This document shows positions 43,523-54,572 of a stretch of DNA of 64,000 nt, piece after piece (position 1 is the stretch's first letter; each line of letters opens with the position of its first letter). The notes under the pieces were generated by a model that searched no databases, was not told the DNA's origin, and saw only the letters and a program-made list of their open reading frames with translations. The stretch spans positions 16,368,001 through 16,432,000 of the forward strand of contig CM121341.1 of assembly GCA_051530055.1 (NCBI GenBank), written 5' to 3'. A program made the position numbers and the translations under genes. The DNA comes from Neoechinorhynchus agilis. Lineage: Eukaryota > Acanthocephala.

Positions 43523-43653
43523 GCCAAAACATTGGTCTCGCGATCCAAGGAGGGGACGCAGCGAGTATGATCGCGACCACTGAGGGGAGAGCGATGCCTC
43601 TTCTTCGTGGACGGTGGTGATTGTTTAAACGTTTTGTTGTTGTGTGTGTAAAT
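43523..43653 (+). mobile_element. RLE retrotransposon, copy D (131-bp 3' end fragment)
   Basis: The plus strand encodes NIGLAIQGGDAASMIATTEG, then RAMPLLRGRW and a TGA at 43618-43620. About 33 bp of 3' untranslated sequence (GTTTTGTTGTTGTGTGTGTA) follow. Over this length it is about 90% identical to the reverse complement of copy B at 26495-26635. It is a very short 5'-truncated insertion, as target-primed reverse transcription often leaves. Confidence 0.85.
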
Positions 43654-46600
43654 GTAAAATTCAATCTTCAAACAGAACGTTTAATTTTGTACTTTGAGCT
43701 GCCACGATCACCGAATTCATATGAAAAAAGAGCGATCGCAATCGAATAATTTTGATCGTTTACGCAAGGCTAAATTGAGAGGAGGCGACATTTTCTCATT
43801 CAAGTCTCACCTTTTTTAGAAATTGAAGATGAAAAATATTTATAGTAGTGATTTTTCAAGTGTGATCTAAACCTTTTTCAAATCTTGAAAAAAACACGAT
43901 GATAACAATCAATTGTCTTGGCTTTAAAGAAGAGTCTAAGAACCTACGATAGAATGAATACTTTGCGAGCTAACCAACGCATTGCACGCACTTGCACGCC
44001 GAGATGCACGTGAATAAGCTGAGGCTACCAATGTAAACTACGTCATCCAATCAGCGTTCAAAGAATTGACTACGGCATTCGGGTTTTTTGGGAAGATTTC
44101 CGTCCCAAGCCGACAATTGAGGAAGTCTAATAAATAAGAAATATTAGTGCTAGAGATAGTTCGGATAAAGATAAGTCGTGAATATAATGATCCCTAGAGA
44201 ATCTCTTGAGACAAATGGACAAGTGTCGGCTTCTGTGGCTTTAAGTGTACTAAAAGACTCTTGAATGTTTGAGAAGAACGACAAGGAGATTTTATAAAAC
44301 ACTGTGGTACTTCGGCTTTATAACGAAAAGACGAATCGTTGACTCGTCTTTGTGTAAGAAATGCTGTGAACTCATTTGAGTGTCGATTAAAAACAAACCA
44401 CTTTAAAATTACAGACCAATATTAAAGTAGAAGGGCGTCAGCGACTTTTGAAAGCTGCTAATGAAATAGATTTCATCGTCACTAAGACAAGAAATCAAAG
44501 AATACGTTAAAACATTCTTTAAGTTCTTATAGAAGCAATAAATTGATTTTTCAGTGTGAACAATGGTTCATCATTACAACCCCAATATTTATAATTGATT
44601 CTATTATCAAGAGAATCTAAGTGGTTATTGAGCAACAACAGGAAGATGAAGTCAATAAAATTAATTTAGAATAAAATTAGATAATGAAGTTTTTGGCTAT
44701 CTTTTATTTACAAGTCTACACTTGGGAAGTTACTCCAACCGGAAATACTGTGCGAAGAAAGATCATAAGAACGGAAGGAAAACATTCTATTCATGATTGT
44801 TATGATTAGCAGTGTAATCTAGGTAGATAATCAAGGATCTTCACAAAAAGCTTCCAATAATTAAGACCTGCCTAAAAATTACCAAAAAGTCCAAAAGAGA
44901 GAAGTTTAAGTCTTGTATTTGATGATTAGTAGGATTTCTTGTTTTTAAAGTGTAGTTCTTGAGCGCGAATAACGGCCTGAATAAACAAAATAATAAAACT
45001 ACCAGTGAAAAAAAATTTCTTGATAAAATAGAAGTTTACCGATTCCTGTAAGCACTTATGACTTAACTTAATCAGCATAATAATTTAAAAAACTCACATC
45101 GTAGCTCTACGAGCAAATTTTTACATGGCGAAAATGGGGGAGCACAATTTGTTTGTATTTAAGGACTCTAAACGCTCGTTGGAGAGAAAAAATTGCGAAG
45201 AACTTGACTGCGCAAAATCAAATCTCTGTCTCACGAACTCAATTTGAGTGCAGATTTATTTTACACGAATGAAAATATTGAATTGGGCTAAAAGTTCGTC
45301 TTTGGAATCTTGAACAGTTAAAAATAAAGATAAGATAGATCATTTACGACAAAACATGCTCATTTAACTGTTGACAATATTCAGCATTTTTTACCGAATC
45401 AAAAATGCGACTTTAAAATTTTCTAAACGAAACGAACAATGAAAAATTTAGATTTAAAGCTATTAAGAAAATTGGCACTTATTTTTAAACAGATAGTCGA
45501 TGTCTGATCTCGCGCATAGATAATAAGTGATTAAGAGTCAAAATATAGATGATGATATTATGGATGCATTCCATTATTAATAAGCTTCTTGCTGTGCAAG
45601 ATGGAATTTAGTTAAAACTGTGAGTGTATTGTTTAAGGAATCGAAAATCACCAGTGGACAATTGGAGTCCGCCTTTTTGTCCACTGGTGATAAATTGCTA
45701 TTATTAAACAGCGTTAAAGTTACAATCATCTTTATCCCCTTCCAATTAGACGAAGTGAGTGATCGTGTCCCATTCGTAAACGGGATTTTTGTGCGTTTCC
45801 TTTAGTGTGTGTGTGCTGAAGGTGTCAGGGAAGCGGAGTGGGTTGTCAAGATGTCAAAATGCCCACAAAGAAGCACATAAGGTGAGAGTGAATTTGATAG
45901 AAAATTTCCTTCAACTGGAATTCTTCATATTTTGCGTTCTCTTTCTCATTCAATAAAAACAGCCGACATTCTAACCTTTGAACAAATGTCTCATCAAAGT
46001 AAGTTAGTGTTCTTTGAACGGCAGAAAAGTTTTGTATGTGAAACTGTGTTTCAAAGAAAAGGCAGATTTTCCATGGTTATTCTCGATCTGACCTTAAATG
46101 AAATCTACGTGGTGATTTGCGCCAACAGTAACATATCTGACATGATGTAAGTTGCATTCACATCTATAACATCTACTAGAACCGAGGACTGCAAGTCTAC
46201 GTTTGCTGCCAAGATCGATGAACCGGCAAATGATTTAAAGAAGTTTAAATCATTAAAGGGGCTTCTTAATCATCCCTTTCGGGCAGACGAAAAGTCATTA
46301 TTCAGCTGAATGCACGAGGCGTACAAGTTGCTCGTATTTCGCGAGATGTAGATTGTCAGCAGTAAATGGCAGCATATACGAGCAGCACTTACGTCTCAGC
46401 TTGTTGAACTGATCTGTACTATTTAGATCAAAAATATCCTTGTAATTAAAATGTAACACCTTTAAACTCCTTTGAAAAGATGAATAGATGAGTGCGGACT
46501 ATGAAATTGAGTAGAACGCTGGTGTTGTCCGTATCGGCGGGTGTGCGATCCGTCCGACGGGAGCTAACAATAGCAACACTTCCCATTCCCTTCGATTGCA

Positions 46601-47468
46601 GAGAATGTCGTCTGCTTCCTCTACAGTCGTTGTGGTGTTAGTGGAAGGCAGTGCCACGAGGCGCGTGGTTGAAGCTTCACACTAATCAAATAAGACCTGC
46701 TTTGGGTTCTCGTGTCATTATGAAATGTTTGTCAGCTTTGACAACTTGAATAGTGTGGCTGCTCACGAGTGTCTGAAGGTGCGTTTCTTAACCTGACATT
46801 TAAATCGGTTCACTAGATTCTGAGAGTGGGCGGGAGTCGGTGGATGATTAGGATAAAACAACGTGTTTGTTCAAACAATTAAGTACTTCACGCTTTATCT
46901 CTAACTCAACAATGGGCCCTTAATAATAAATCTCCGGTTGTTGAATGAAACTTTGAAGTGCCGCATGACCACTCTGCTGGAAATGAATCGCTCTTTTTTT
47001 ATTGTTTTCAAGTACTGCGTGAACGTTTCTATTTCCGCTTTAAGGCAGTTACTGCCATTCCCAATAGCGATTTGAAAACCTCGAGAATGTTTTGTCTTGT
47101 TGTCGTTTTCAACGGTCAGGAACAGAATTGTGAGGACATAATTAACGGTTTAATTTGTTGTCATCAGATACCAAATGACTTGAAATGATTTTACTAATAG
47201 AGTTAGAAAATGCAAGTTGCTATAAAAAATACCTAATCTTCTTGATGGCCAATGCGATGCCGAAAAAATGCTATTTCTAACTACTTTTATTATATGTCCT
47301 TGACGAAGCATGTGATATATCAAAAAGGATAACATGCCATTCCCGATTTTTTTGCTGAAAATAACAAACAAGCACGTATGTTTGTTCGAGAATACGTAAC
47401 TTATTGATACATATACACATGATTCCACAATAATAATTATTATTGTAAAATGTCTTCACCTTTTTTTA
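43654..47468. other. Gene-poor region
   Basis: About 3.8 kb of AT-rich DNA without a supported gene. Two perfect short hairpins occur, at 45647-45692 (15-bp arms) and 46229-46254 (11-bp arms). A G+C-richer stretch at about 46500-46700 is interspersed with no frame of interest. Open frames of 60-76 codons here have no recognisable features. Confidence 0.5.
45647..45692. repeat. Perfect hairpin, 15-bp arms
   Basis: ATCACCAGTGGACAA is followed after ~16 bases by its exact reverse complement TTGTCCACTGGTGAT. No T-run or gene context suggests a role. Confidence 0.7.
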
Positions 47469-49029
47469 TTATAAAATTTTTAGATAATCAAAAATTAGGC
47501 AAAGTTCATACAGGAATTCGGGTCCTTTAATGCGCCAATCTTCACATTGCTCGTTTAAAAATACTTTTAGCGGCGAACTAATTATTTCCGTCATTCGCAT
47601 TTTGGCTTCTGATCTTCCTTTACTATACTTCTTGTCTTCCATGACATTTAAAAATTCCAATTCCTTTACAATCACGTCATAAGAACTGCTCAAAGTCTCT
47701 GGTGCTATAGGACTTGAAATACCATTTAGAAATGTCAAATATCGACAAACTGTGTAGACCGCCCGGTTGCTATATTTTAGATCAATCACCAAATGCCCTA
47801 AAGGGGTTCTCTCTAGTATATTCAGACTTTCATCACAAACGCGATCGATCAATGTCAAAGGTATATTGAGCTTTTGGTTTTCTTTTATTCGTTTCTGAAA
47901 TTCTGGATCCATTTTCCTCGCTTCGATCAAACTCATTATTGCTCTCCACTTCTCATATTCCGATTGTTCGTCTTCCTTGTTCTGCGTTTTAATATCCCCA
48001 TCGGAATGTTGAGGCACTTGTATCTCCTGTAGCGGAACAATAGGAATTTCACCACTCGTTTCCAAAAAGGAAACCTGTTGACCTGAAGCATAAATCATTT
48101 GATCAAGAATTTGACCAACTTTCGATTGTGCAAGACGAATAAAGACCTTTTGGGGCATTCTCGCTCTTGGCTCGATTTTTATTCGCTTCGCCCAATAACT
48201 TGCAAACCCAATATCAGGAAATCCATTTACTAACTCATCCGGCACAATTATAGCTTCCAACCGTTCCTGGTTTTCAACACCTTTTTCTTCAATAGAATTT
48301 TCATCATCGTTGTGAACACTGTTTTTTTGCTCAGATGCAACGGATAAAGCGTCGACCATGTCACCTTCTTCGCTTTTATTCACTAAAAAGCTTTCAGATC
48401 CTTCTGGAATCGATGACGGTAAATCAGACATGCTGTTATCATGACCACTGTAAACTGAAGTCTCGATGAATCGACTGACCCAGTCAAACGAACAAGCTTC
48501 TTCTCTCATTCTAAGATAATTATCCCATTCAGAAGCTAAGTAATTGTTCGGTGCAATCTCAACTGGATCCTCTAAATTCCTTTCAACCGCTTGAGTTCTG
48601 TGTGGACCAAAGAAATCTTCTTCTTTGATGAATTTTAGTACTAAACTATGTCGCGTGTTTAAAATGTGAAAAATTAATATACCTACATTCACATTTGAGA
48701 AATTCTTTTAATGTTATGGAAAATTCGATTATTTCATAGGCCAAGTAGAACTCGTGACCGCTTGATGTGCGAAGAACCAAATACTTGCAAGATTTTGTGG
48801 GTAAATCATCCGCAGATAAAACATAGGATTCTTGCTCCTTCGGTATTTTCTCAGGAAATCTCCTCAATCGTCTCTTAAAATCCTTTATAAATTCATCCGT
48901 CAATCCATGGGCAGGAATTGAGTAGTCAACGTTTGGCAACTGAACTTTCGTTTTATTAACTTTCTTTTTCTTGTCCTTCTTTCTTTTTGGTCTCGTGTTT
49001 TTCCTAGGCATTGGAGTGACCTTCTTCAT
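47469..49029 (-). CDS. Unrecognised two-exon protein, weak elongin-C/BTB-like resemblance
   Basis: Exon 1 is 49029-48687 and exon 2 is 48640-47469. They join across a 46-bp intron (GTAGGT...TTTAG, phase 1), giving about 505 residues. The N-terminus is very basic (RKNTRPKRKKDKKKKVNK). Near residue 80-114, YLVLRTSSGHEFYLAYEII resembles the first strands of elongin C or SKP1. A central acidic Ser/Glu-rich stretch follows (NKSEEGDMVDALS, ENSIEEKGVENQE). Near the C-terminus, AVYTVCRYLTFLNG then SSPIAPETL is reminiscent of the elongin-C helices, and the protein ends GPEFLYELCLIFDYLKIL. If real, this is a BTB fold split by a ~250-residue insertion. I cannot name a family. Codon content and clean splicing argue for a genuine gene. 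Confidence 0.7.
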
Positions 49030-49586
49030 AATCTTATTAATCTAAACCTTTTTTATTTTCCGACGTGCGTTGCTGCGACAACGTAGTACTTTTGTTTTCA
49101 CAGTTCGTCCTCAAAAATTATTTCATTTTTAGTGCGATGAAAATTCACACACGAGTGCCACATGGTGATTTTGCTAGAATTTATTGTTTTCCTAAGACAT
49201 CTTTTAACAAACTTTCTTAGATAAAAAACAATAAATCTTTATATTGTATCTGATTCCAATTTTCGGTAACAAAATTTTGATCTAATTTTTTTCGAACATT
49301 TTTGAGTTCATATTTACTTCTTTAAAGCTTGATATACAACCGTAAAAAAGCTGAAATCAAAGTTTAACTCTCGTTCTAAATTGCGAGAATATTTGAAAAT
49401 CCAAATTTATTCTTCTGCTGCTGCTTAGGTGAGATTAAAAAAGTTTATGTGTTAGCCTTTGTTTACGTGTCCAACTAAAGGTTTTCAAAATTGAATGATT
49501 ATTTTTTTAAGTCACGTTTTACTCCTTTTTAAACTACCAAACGCGTCATAAAACCCCTCCAAGACGACTCACAAAAAGGCAGAATA
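49030..49586. other. Spacer between hypothetical gene and LINE relic
   Basis: AT-rich, no gene. A loose inverted repeat (TTATTGTTTTCCTAAG / CTTAGATAAAAAACAATAA) lies at about 49178-49235. Confidence 0.4.
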
Positions 49587-49644
49587 ACGCATCGAGTTCC
49601 TGTTTTGGTTCGAAATGAGCACATATCCAAATTAGGAAAGGAAT
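49587..49644 (+). repeat. Direct repeat flanking the LINE relic, left copy
   Basis: 58 bp beginning ACGCATCGAGTTC and ending CCAAATTAGGAAAGGAAT. It matches 54257-54314 at about 51 of 58 positions without gaps. Confidence 0.75.
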
Positions 49645-50295
49645 ATTCACAAAAGAGTAATTGTTTTCGTACAACGGAAGAGGTCCTGATCCCTCTACGG
49701 TCTTGAACATGTTCATTTTGTTTAATAAAAGGCGACTCAAAGAGAGACAGAATCAAGCATGGGTTACTTTGTTCGGTGTCGCGTAATTTTTTTCTAAAAA
49801 AAATTGCACTCCGAAAAATGATCAAAATAATCAAGCTTCCATTGATCCGGGTACTCCGGATGATGGTGGAGAGGAGAAGATGGATGTGGATAATGTTCAA
49901 TATAAGGTTAGTGAAGGAACAGCAGATGTCGAGTTGTATAACAAGGTTGTGGAAGGTAATAAGGAGGTTATGTTGAAGGACAACGTTATAGAGGTGGTTT
50001 TAGAGAGTAATCCCCACTAAGGTGAATGTTCTGATTCAGTATTTAGAGGTGTTTTTCGGTTGCCGAGAAGGAGATGATTTTGTTTTGAAGTTAGTAAAGA
50101 GGATTTAGGAGATTTGACGGCAAATGATTTGACGAAGATATATTTTTCGGAAGGTTTAAAACCTAATAACTTTAGTGGTGACAGAAGGTATCAGATTAAA
50201 AAATGTTTTACGACCAAGTGGGCGGTGCTAATGATTTTCTTGGAAGTTGAAGGAATGAAACTAAAAATATTAGGTATAAAAATATATCAAGGAAA

Positions 50296-50931
50296 GTGTC
50301 AGTTTTGGTGCTAAACCCTCTGCCAAACATGTCGAAAGATGAGTTTATATTATTCCAAAACACTTTTGGTCTTGTGCCAATTAAATATTTGAAAAGGAGT
50401 CCTTCTTCTGAGCCTTATGCTTTACTTGTATCGGGCTCGCAGGATGAGGTAGACAAGGTCCAGGGGAGATATTTTGGGTTTATGGCATATTGGATTAATT
50501 TCGTATCCCGCCAATCGGAGCCGATTTGTGATTACGTTTTAACTCAATGCACCAATTGCTGCAAATGGGGGCATACAAGTTTCCAATGTGCCAGTCTGGC
50601 TAAATGTATGAGATGTGGTGGCCCTCACAACACAATTAATTCCAGTACTTTGTGTTCAGTTAAACCTGCAAATTGTTTAGGAAATCATGAGGCATATAGA
50701 CGCACTTGTACGGCAGCGCTGAATTATTGGAAGATGGCGAAGCCGGGTAATTATATGAAGGGTTATAGTTGGTTTAAACGGAGGGTGGAAAAGGTGTTGG
50801 GGAAAAATTGTCTTCAAGGAGAGGATAAAGTTATGAAAAATAGTTTTCAGGTAGAAGATAAGGTCAAGGAGGAATTGGAAATACTTAAAGAGAGGGTTGA
50901 TAGTTTAAATAAGAAACTCGAGGAGCACTAG
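50296..50931 (+). pseudogene. LINE ORF1 (gag-like) with three zinc knuckles
   Basis: The frame carries the tandem knuckle pattern of Jockey-type ORF1 proteins. The first is CTNCCKWGHTSFQC (residues 85-98). A second starts at CMRCGGPH (104) and a third is CLGNHEAYRRTC (127-138). A coiled-coil-like tail (EELEILKERVDSLNKKLEEH) follows. Upstream coding continues in another frame (50114-50290), so at least one frameshift separates the N-terminal part. ORF1 proteins bind element RNA and form the ribonucleoprotein. This copy is not functional. Confidence 0.75.
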
Positions 50932-50986
50932 TATTTTGCGGTCCAATTAATAGCGATTGAGGGGATGGGTGATTCATATCGTTTGA

Positions 50987-51382
50987 GTGGTCGATGGATT
51001 ATGGCTAATTTATATATTGCGCCAAGAAGACTTACATGCTTTAAGAATAACAGAGGAGTGGTTTAAAACATGGGATCCGGACATTATTGTAGGAGACTTG
51101 AACTCCAACGGGTTGAGTGGTTTCTCACATTGGGAAGAAGAATACATTTTTCACCTCACTCCTTTCCTATCGTTTCATAATTTTACAAAATCTGTACATT
51201 CTTTTTTGGAGAGTGTTGGGCGGTTTCTAGAGCAGCCTAGAATGGGACATGATCTGATTATCTTTCAGTTGGAACTTATTGATCTTAAATCAAGAGTTGT
51301 TTGGAACGATGCGACCAGGTTAGTTAATTTTAACAGTTGCTTGCGGGCTGATATGTACAAATTTTCGACAGTAAAATTGTAA
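50987..51382 (+). pseudogene. APE-type endonuclease fragment of the LINE
   Basis: WDPDIIVGDLNSNG fits the IxGDxN motif and MGHDLIIFQLEL fits the terminal SDH region of APE-like endonucleases. The spacing between them is too short, so an internal deletion is likely, and the SDH has become GHD. The N-terminal catalytic parts are missing. Confidence 0.6.
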
Positions 51383-51609
51383 GACTTAAATAAGATGATA
51401 TCTGTAGCATCTTCGAGGAACTTAGTGATTTTTTCGCATGTAAGATGTAATATACCGTCGAAAACGGCGCAGTCATTTTATCGTAGTGCAAGAATTGCAG
51501 AGGCAGAGGGTAATGAAAGTTTGCGGGATCAGTGGATGATTCGATTTTACAAAGAAATATTTATTGAAAGTATTAGGAAAGGCCATGATTTTTTTAAGAT
51601 CAAATAAAT

Positions 51610-53690
51610 GTATTCAATCAATCTTCATTTCTCGACAATTAACACACTCACCACCTCCCGCCGAATTCCAGCTTTTGTCCTTCCTCGACCGTCGCCATCA
51701 CGCTGGCAGCATTGCCCCGTTGTACTGCTAGCGAGATATTTTGTCGAAGGAATACGCCTGCTCTTGAGTCTCCGGTTGCCTCTCTCAATTTCTTCGAGAG
51801 ATCCTGGAGCAGAGAGAGTGCCGAGCTGTCTACCCCAAAGGGGACAAAATAGTGAGCCCTCGATAAGTGAAGATATTTCCGTATTTTCCTCCCTTCCGCT
51901 GCACTGGCGGCACCACCGGTGATTTCGAGGGAGTAGGGGATGTTGCTGGCTGCGAGGGTATCCACACACGTGGCGTCCCAGAGAAGACATTTGCCCTCCC
52001 GCCACGGGAAGACCGAAATTCCATCGGGCCTACGGCCGTCTAGTCTACAGAGGTGGGCGGGTTCCAGGATGTTCGGGAAGTTCGCCGTTCTCAACGCCCG
52101 AGAAATTGCGTTATTGATTTCAGAATGGCGTGAGAACCTTCCTGCTGACCTTCTGCAGACGAGACCGTGTCGCCCGAAAGCATCAATCAAAGACCCACAT
52201 CGACAGCGATGGGGCGTGCATATCGGGAGACCAAGTCTTAAGGATACTGCGATCCTCGTTACCTCGTCAGTAAGAAAAGTTCCCACTGATACCAGAGGAA
52301 CAGCCTCCAACCACGCCCCAGATTCTCGTGTTGAAACTGCCAACAGTTTAGCTCGGACGACCCCATCGCGAGAACCGGAAAGTAGAGAGCTGTGTGCTCT
52401 CGCGACAAGAGGTCCGTCCCAGATCGACTGTCTGAGGCCATTCACGGGAACATGGTTAGCGCCTGTCTGCTGGCACCATTCCTCAACCGCCACCACGAAA
52501 TCCCGGTCAAGACAGAACTTTTCCTTCAAAATGTTCTTCGAGACTGGTAGGCTCCCCTCAAACGATCCAAGAAAGGCCGGCAAAGCAAGGTCGACTAGTG
52601 CCCGAATTCCCAATCCCCCAGATGACACAGGCAAAGAAGCTTGTCGCCACGCCTCATCTGAGAGCTGGACATTTAAAATACGTTCGAGGCATGCCCTCAC
52701 CTTATCGTCCAGCTTTGCCAATCCTTTTTTGTGTTTGAAAAATGTTGCTGTGCGAACCTTATACAATAATTTGGGGATGAAGAGCGCGTTCTTTATGAGA
52801 AACAAGGCTTCATGAGCCGAGAGAACACACACCCTATCGCACAGCAACGAAAGTTTCGGTATCATATGGCCGATCTCATCTTCCACATTTGAATCGAAGA
52901 CGCAACTACCCAGGAGGCAGAGTTGCTCTGGAGTCACGAGTTTCAGACCTGGAGCTACGGCCTCGAACCCATCCATTAGTTCCTAGACTTTGGCGGCGTC
53001 TTCGATATTTAATGCTAGAATCTCACACTTTCCAGCATTAAGCTCAATGCCCATCTTCGAGGTCTCCCTAATCAGCGTCTCCAAATCGCGCAGTACAACG
53101 GAGGGATCACCTCCGAGCGTAGCGTCATCCAAGTACCAAGCGTTGAAGCTGGAATGGAGAGAATGCGCTATTGGATTTACTGTTAGGGAGAATGCGATTG
53201 GACTGAGGGGATCTCCTCGCTGCACTCCTCTTTCGGACCAAATGAGGTGGTCTTCGAAAAGCAAAGGAGTCGCCGTCCCGTAGGCATTGAGAAAATACTG
53301 GAAGGCTTCTGGTGTTTGATCCCTAATTGCACAGAACATACTTTCTCTATTAAGAGAGAGTTAAAGGCATTTTGAAAATCACACTTGAGAATCACGCACG
53401 GCTCTGAACTCCTCGTAGTAAAGTTTCGGAGCGCGTGGACAATAGCTTCCGCCCGCAGGATGTGCAGCAGCCCAGTTGGACTGAGCGAAGTTGCTGCCCG
53501 GTTTTCTCTGTGAAACGTTTACAGAGAATTTTTCCTGCAACTCGGCGTATCGTCGAAGATACGGCGATGGGACGGATCCCACCTTCTTTTTTGTGAGGGC
53601 ACATAATGATGCTCCGAAAAATAGGTCTTTTGCAACGGAAGGCCGCTTGAGTTGCGGATTGATTTTGGCTTCTGGTTTATAAAACGAGTA
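51610..53690 (-). pseudogene. RLE-type non-LTR retrotransposon, copy C, longest of the window
   Basis: Read on the minus strand: RT motif 1-2 (KKEGGIRPIAVSSTIRRVAG), QLG, then CDFQNAFNSLL, the GDPLSPIAFSL motif and the catalytic WYLDDATLGGDP. The thumb follows, then CRCGSLIDAFGRHGLVC, the nuclease motif RRPDGISVFPWREGKCL with LWDATCVD, and the end GGRW with a stop near 51648. At least three frameshifts fall between 53340 and 53500, and one nonsense codon (TAG, 52983-52985) follows the YLDD region. From 52976 to 51648 the 442-codon frame is intact and keeps PD, so it is the best reference for copies A, B and D. It is 5'-truncated at about 53690 and inserted into the LINE relic in opposite orientation. 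Confidence 0.88.
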
Positions 53691-54256
53691 TGGAAAGTTT
53701 TGAGAGATTTAGAAACATCAATAAGAGAATCGATATAATCCTTTTTATGGCGTATTTTTATAACAAAGATTTGGAATTACGCACATAAGAATTGGAAAAG
53801 ATTTTCCTTAAATGATGAACATACGTTCAACGAGATTGTGAGGCGACTTAAAAAACGAGACAGGGAGAAAGTGTTGTCCTGGAAAAGGAAGAACGGACTC
53901 TGAATTCATTTTTTTTGTTCGATGTAATTATTTCATCCGTAATCGTAGACGTACTCCCCAATATTTTTTGTTCTTTTGGGCCGCTACATATAAACTAGAC
54001 AGGGAGAGAAGTCCTGTCTAAAAAGGCTTCTGAGTATGCCGAATTATCCCGCGGGGGATAATTCTTTTGTTATTTCAATTTGGTTACTTCCTTCCTGATC
54101 TCGAGGCTCAGAGATCAGCAATTTATCGAATCAGGAGTGGGGGTAACATAGGGAATGGTATTAGACAAAGGACTATGGAGTCGGATGGATGGTGTGTGCA
54201 GTATCTAAACCGTAGTATAAGTGAATATGTGTACGAACCACTAAATAGATAACTTT

Positions 54257-54314
54257 ACGCATCGAGTTCTTGTTTTGGTTCGAAATGCTAATCTATCCAA
54301 ATTAGGAAAAGAAT
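54257..54314 (+). repeat. Direct repeat flanking the LINE relic, right copy
   Basis: Same orientation and length (58 bp) as 49587-49644, 4670 bp downstream. Differences cluster after GGTTCGAAATG. Confidence 0.75.
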
Positions 54315-54572
54315 TACTTTTGAGCAAATCGCCGTCAAATATTCTGTTCTTTCGGTAGACTTATTTCGCCTATGAGTTCGTTGACGTCGCGCATTTGATT
54401 GAAATTTTTAAACTATCTTTTTTCCGGAATGCATCCTGTTTGTTGTGGCGTTTCAAGATTGGATTCACTAGAATAGTAAATTATTACCGTTTGGAAAAGC
54501 GAATGTTATCTTTTTTATTGTATTCTCTGAATTCTTGTTTTTGGAACACCATTATCACTACTTTATAGATAA

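Larger units (their letters stand above)
49780..54250 (+). mobile_element. Dead LINE-type retrotransposon, split by an RLE element
   Basis: On the plus strand the pieces are, in order: a broken ORF1 N-terminus (about 49780-50030), the ORF1 body with zinc knuckles (50296-50931), an APE endonuclease-like fragment (50987-51382) and a basic helical linker (51395-51607). A minus-strand RLE insertion follows (51610-53690). After it come more open pieces (about 53690-53900 with a WNYAHKNWKRFS stretch, and 54067-54249) of uncertain nature. Neither a YxDD box nor an RT fingers region in the plus orientation was found, so the LINE RT has been deleted or never copied. Gag-type knuckles plus APE place it near the Jockey/I group. 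Limits are approximate. Confidence 0.65.

Noticed and set aside
51940-52815. A 291-codon plus-strand frame
   Set aside because: It is antisense to RLE copy C; the minus strand carries the conserved finger and nuclease motifs.
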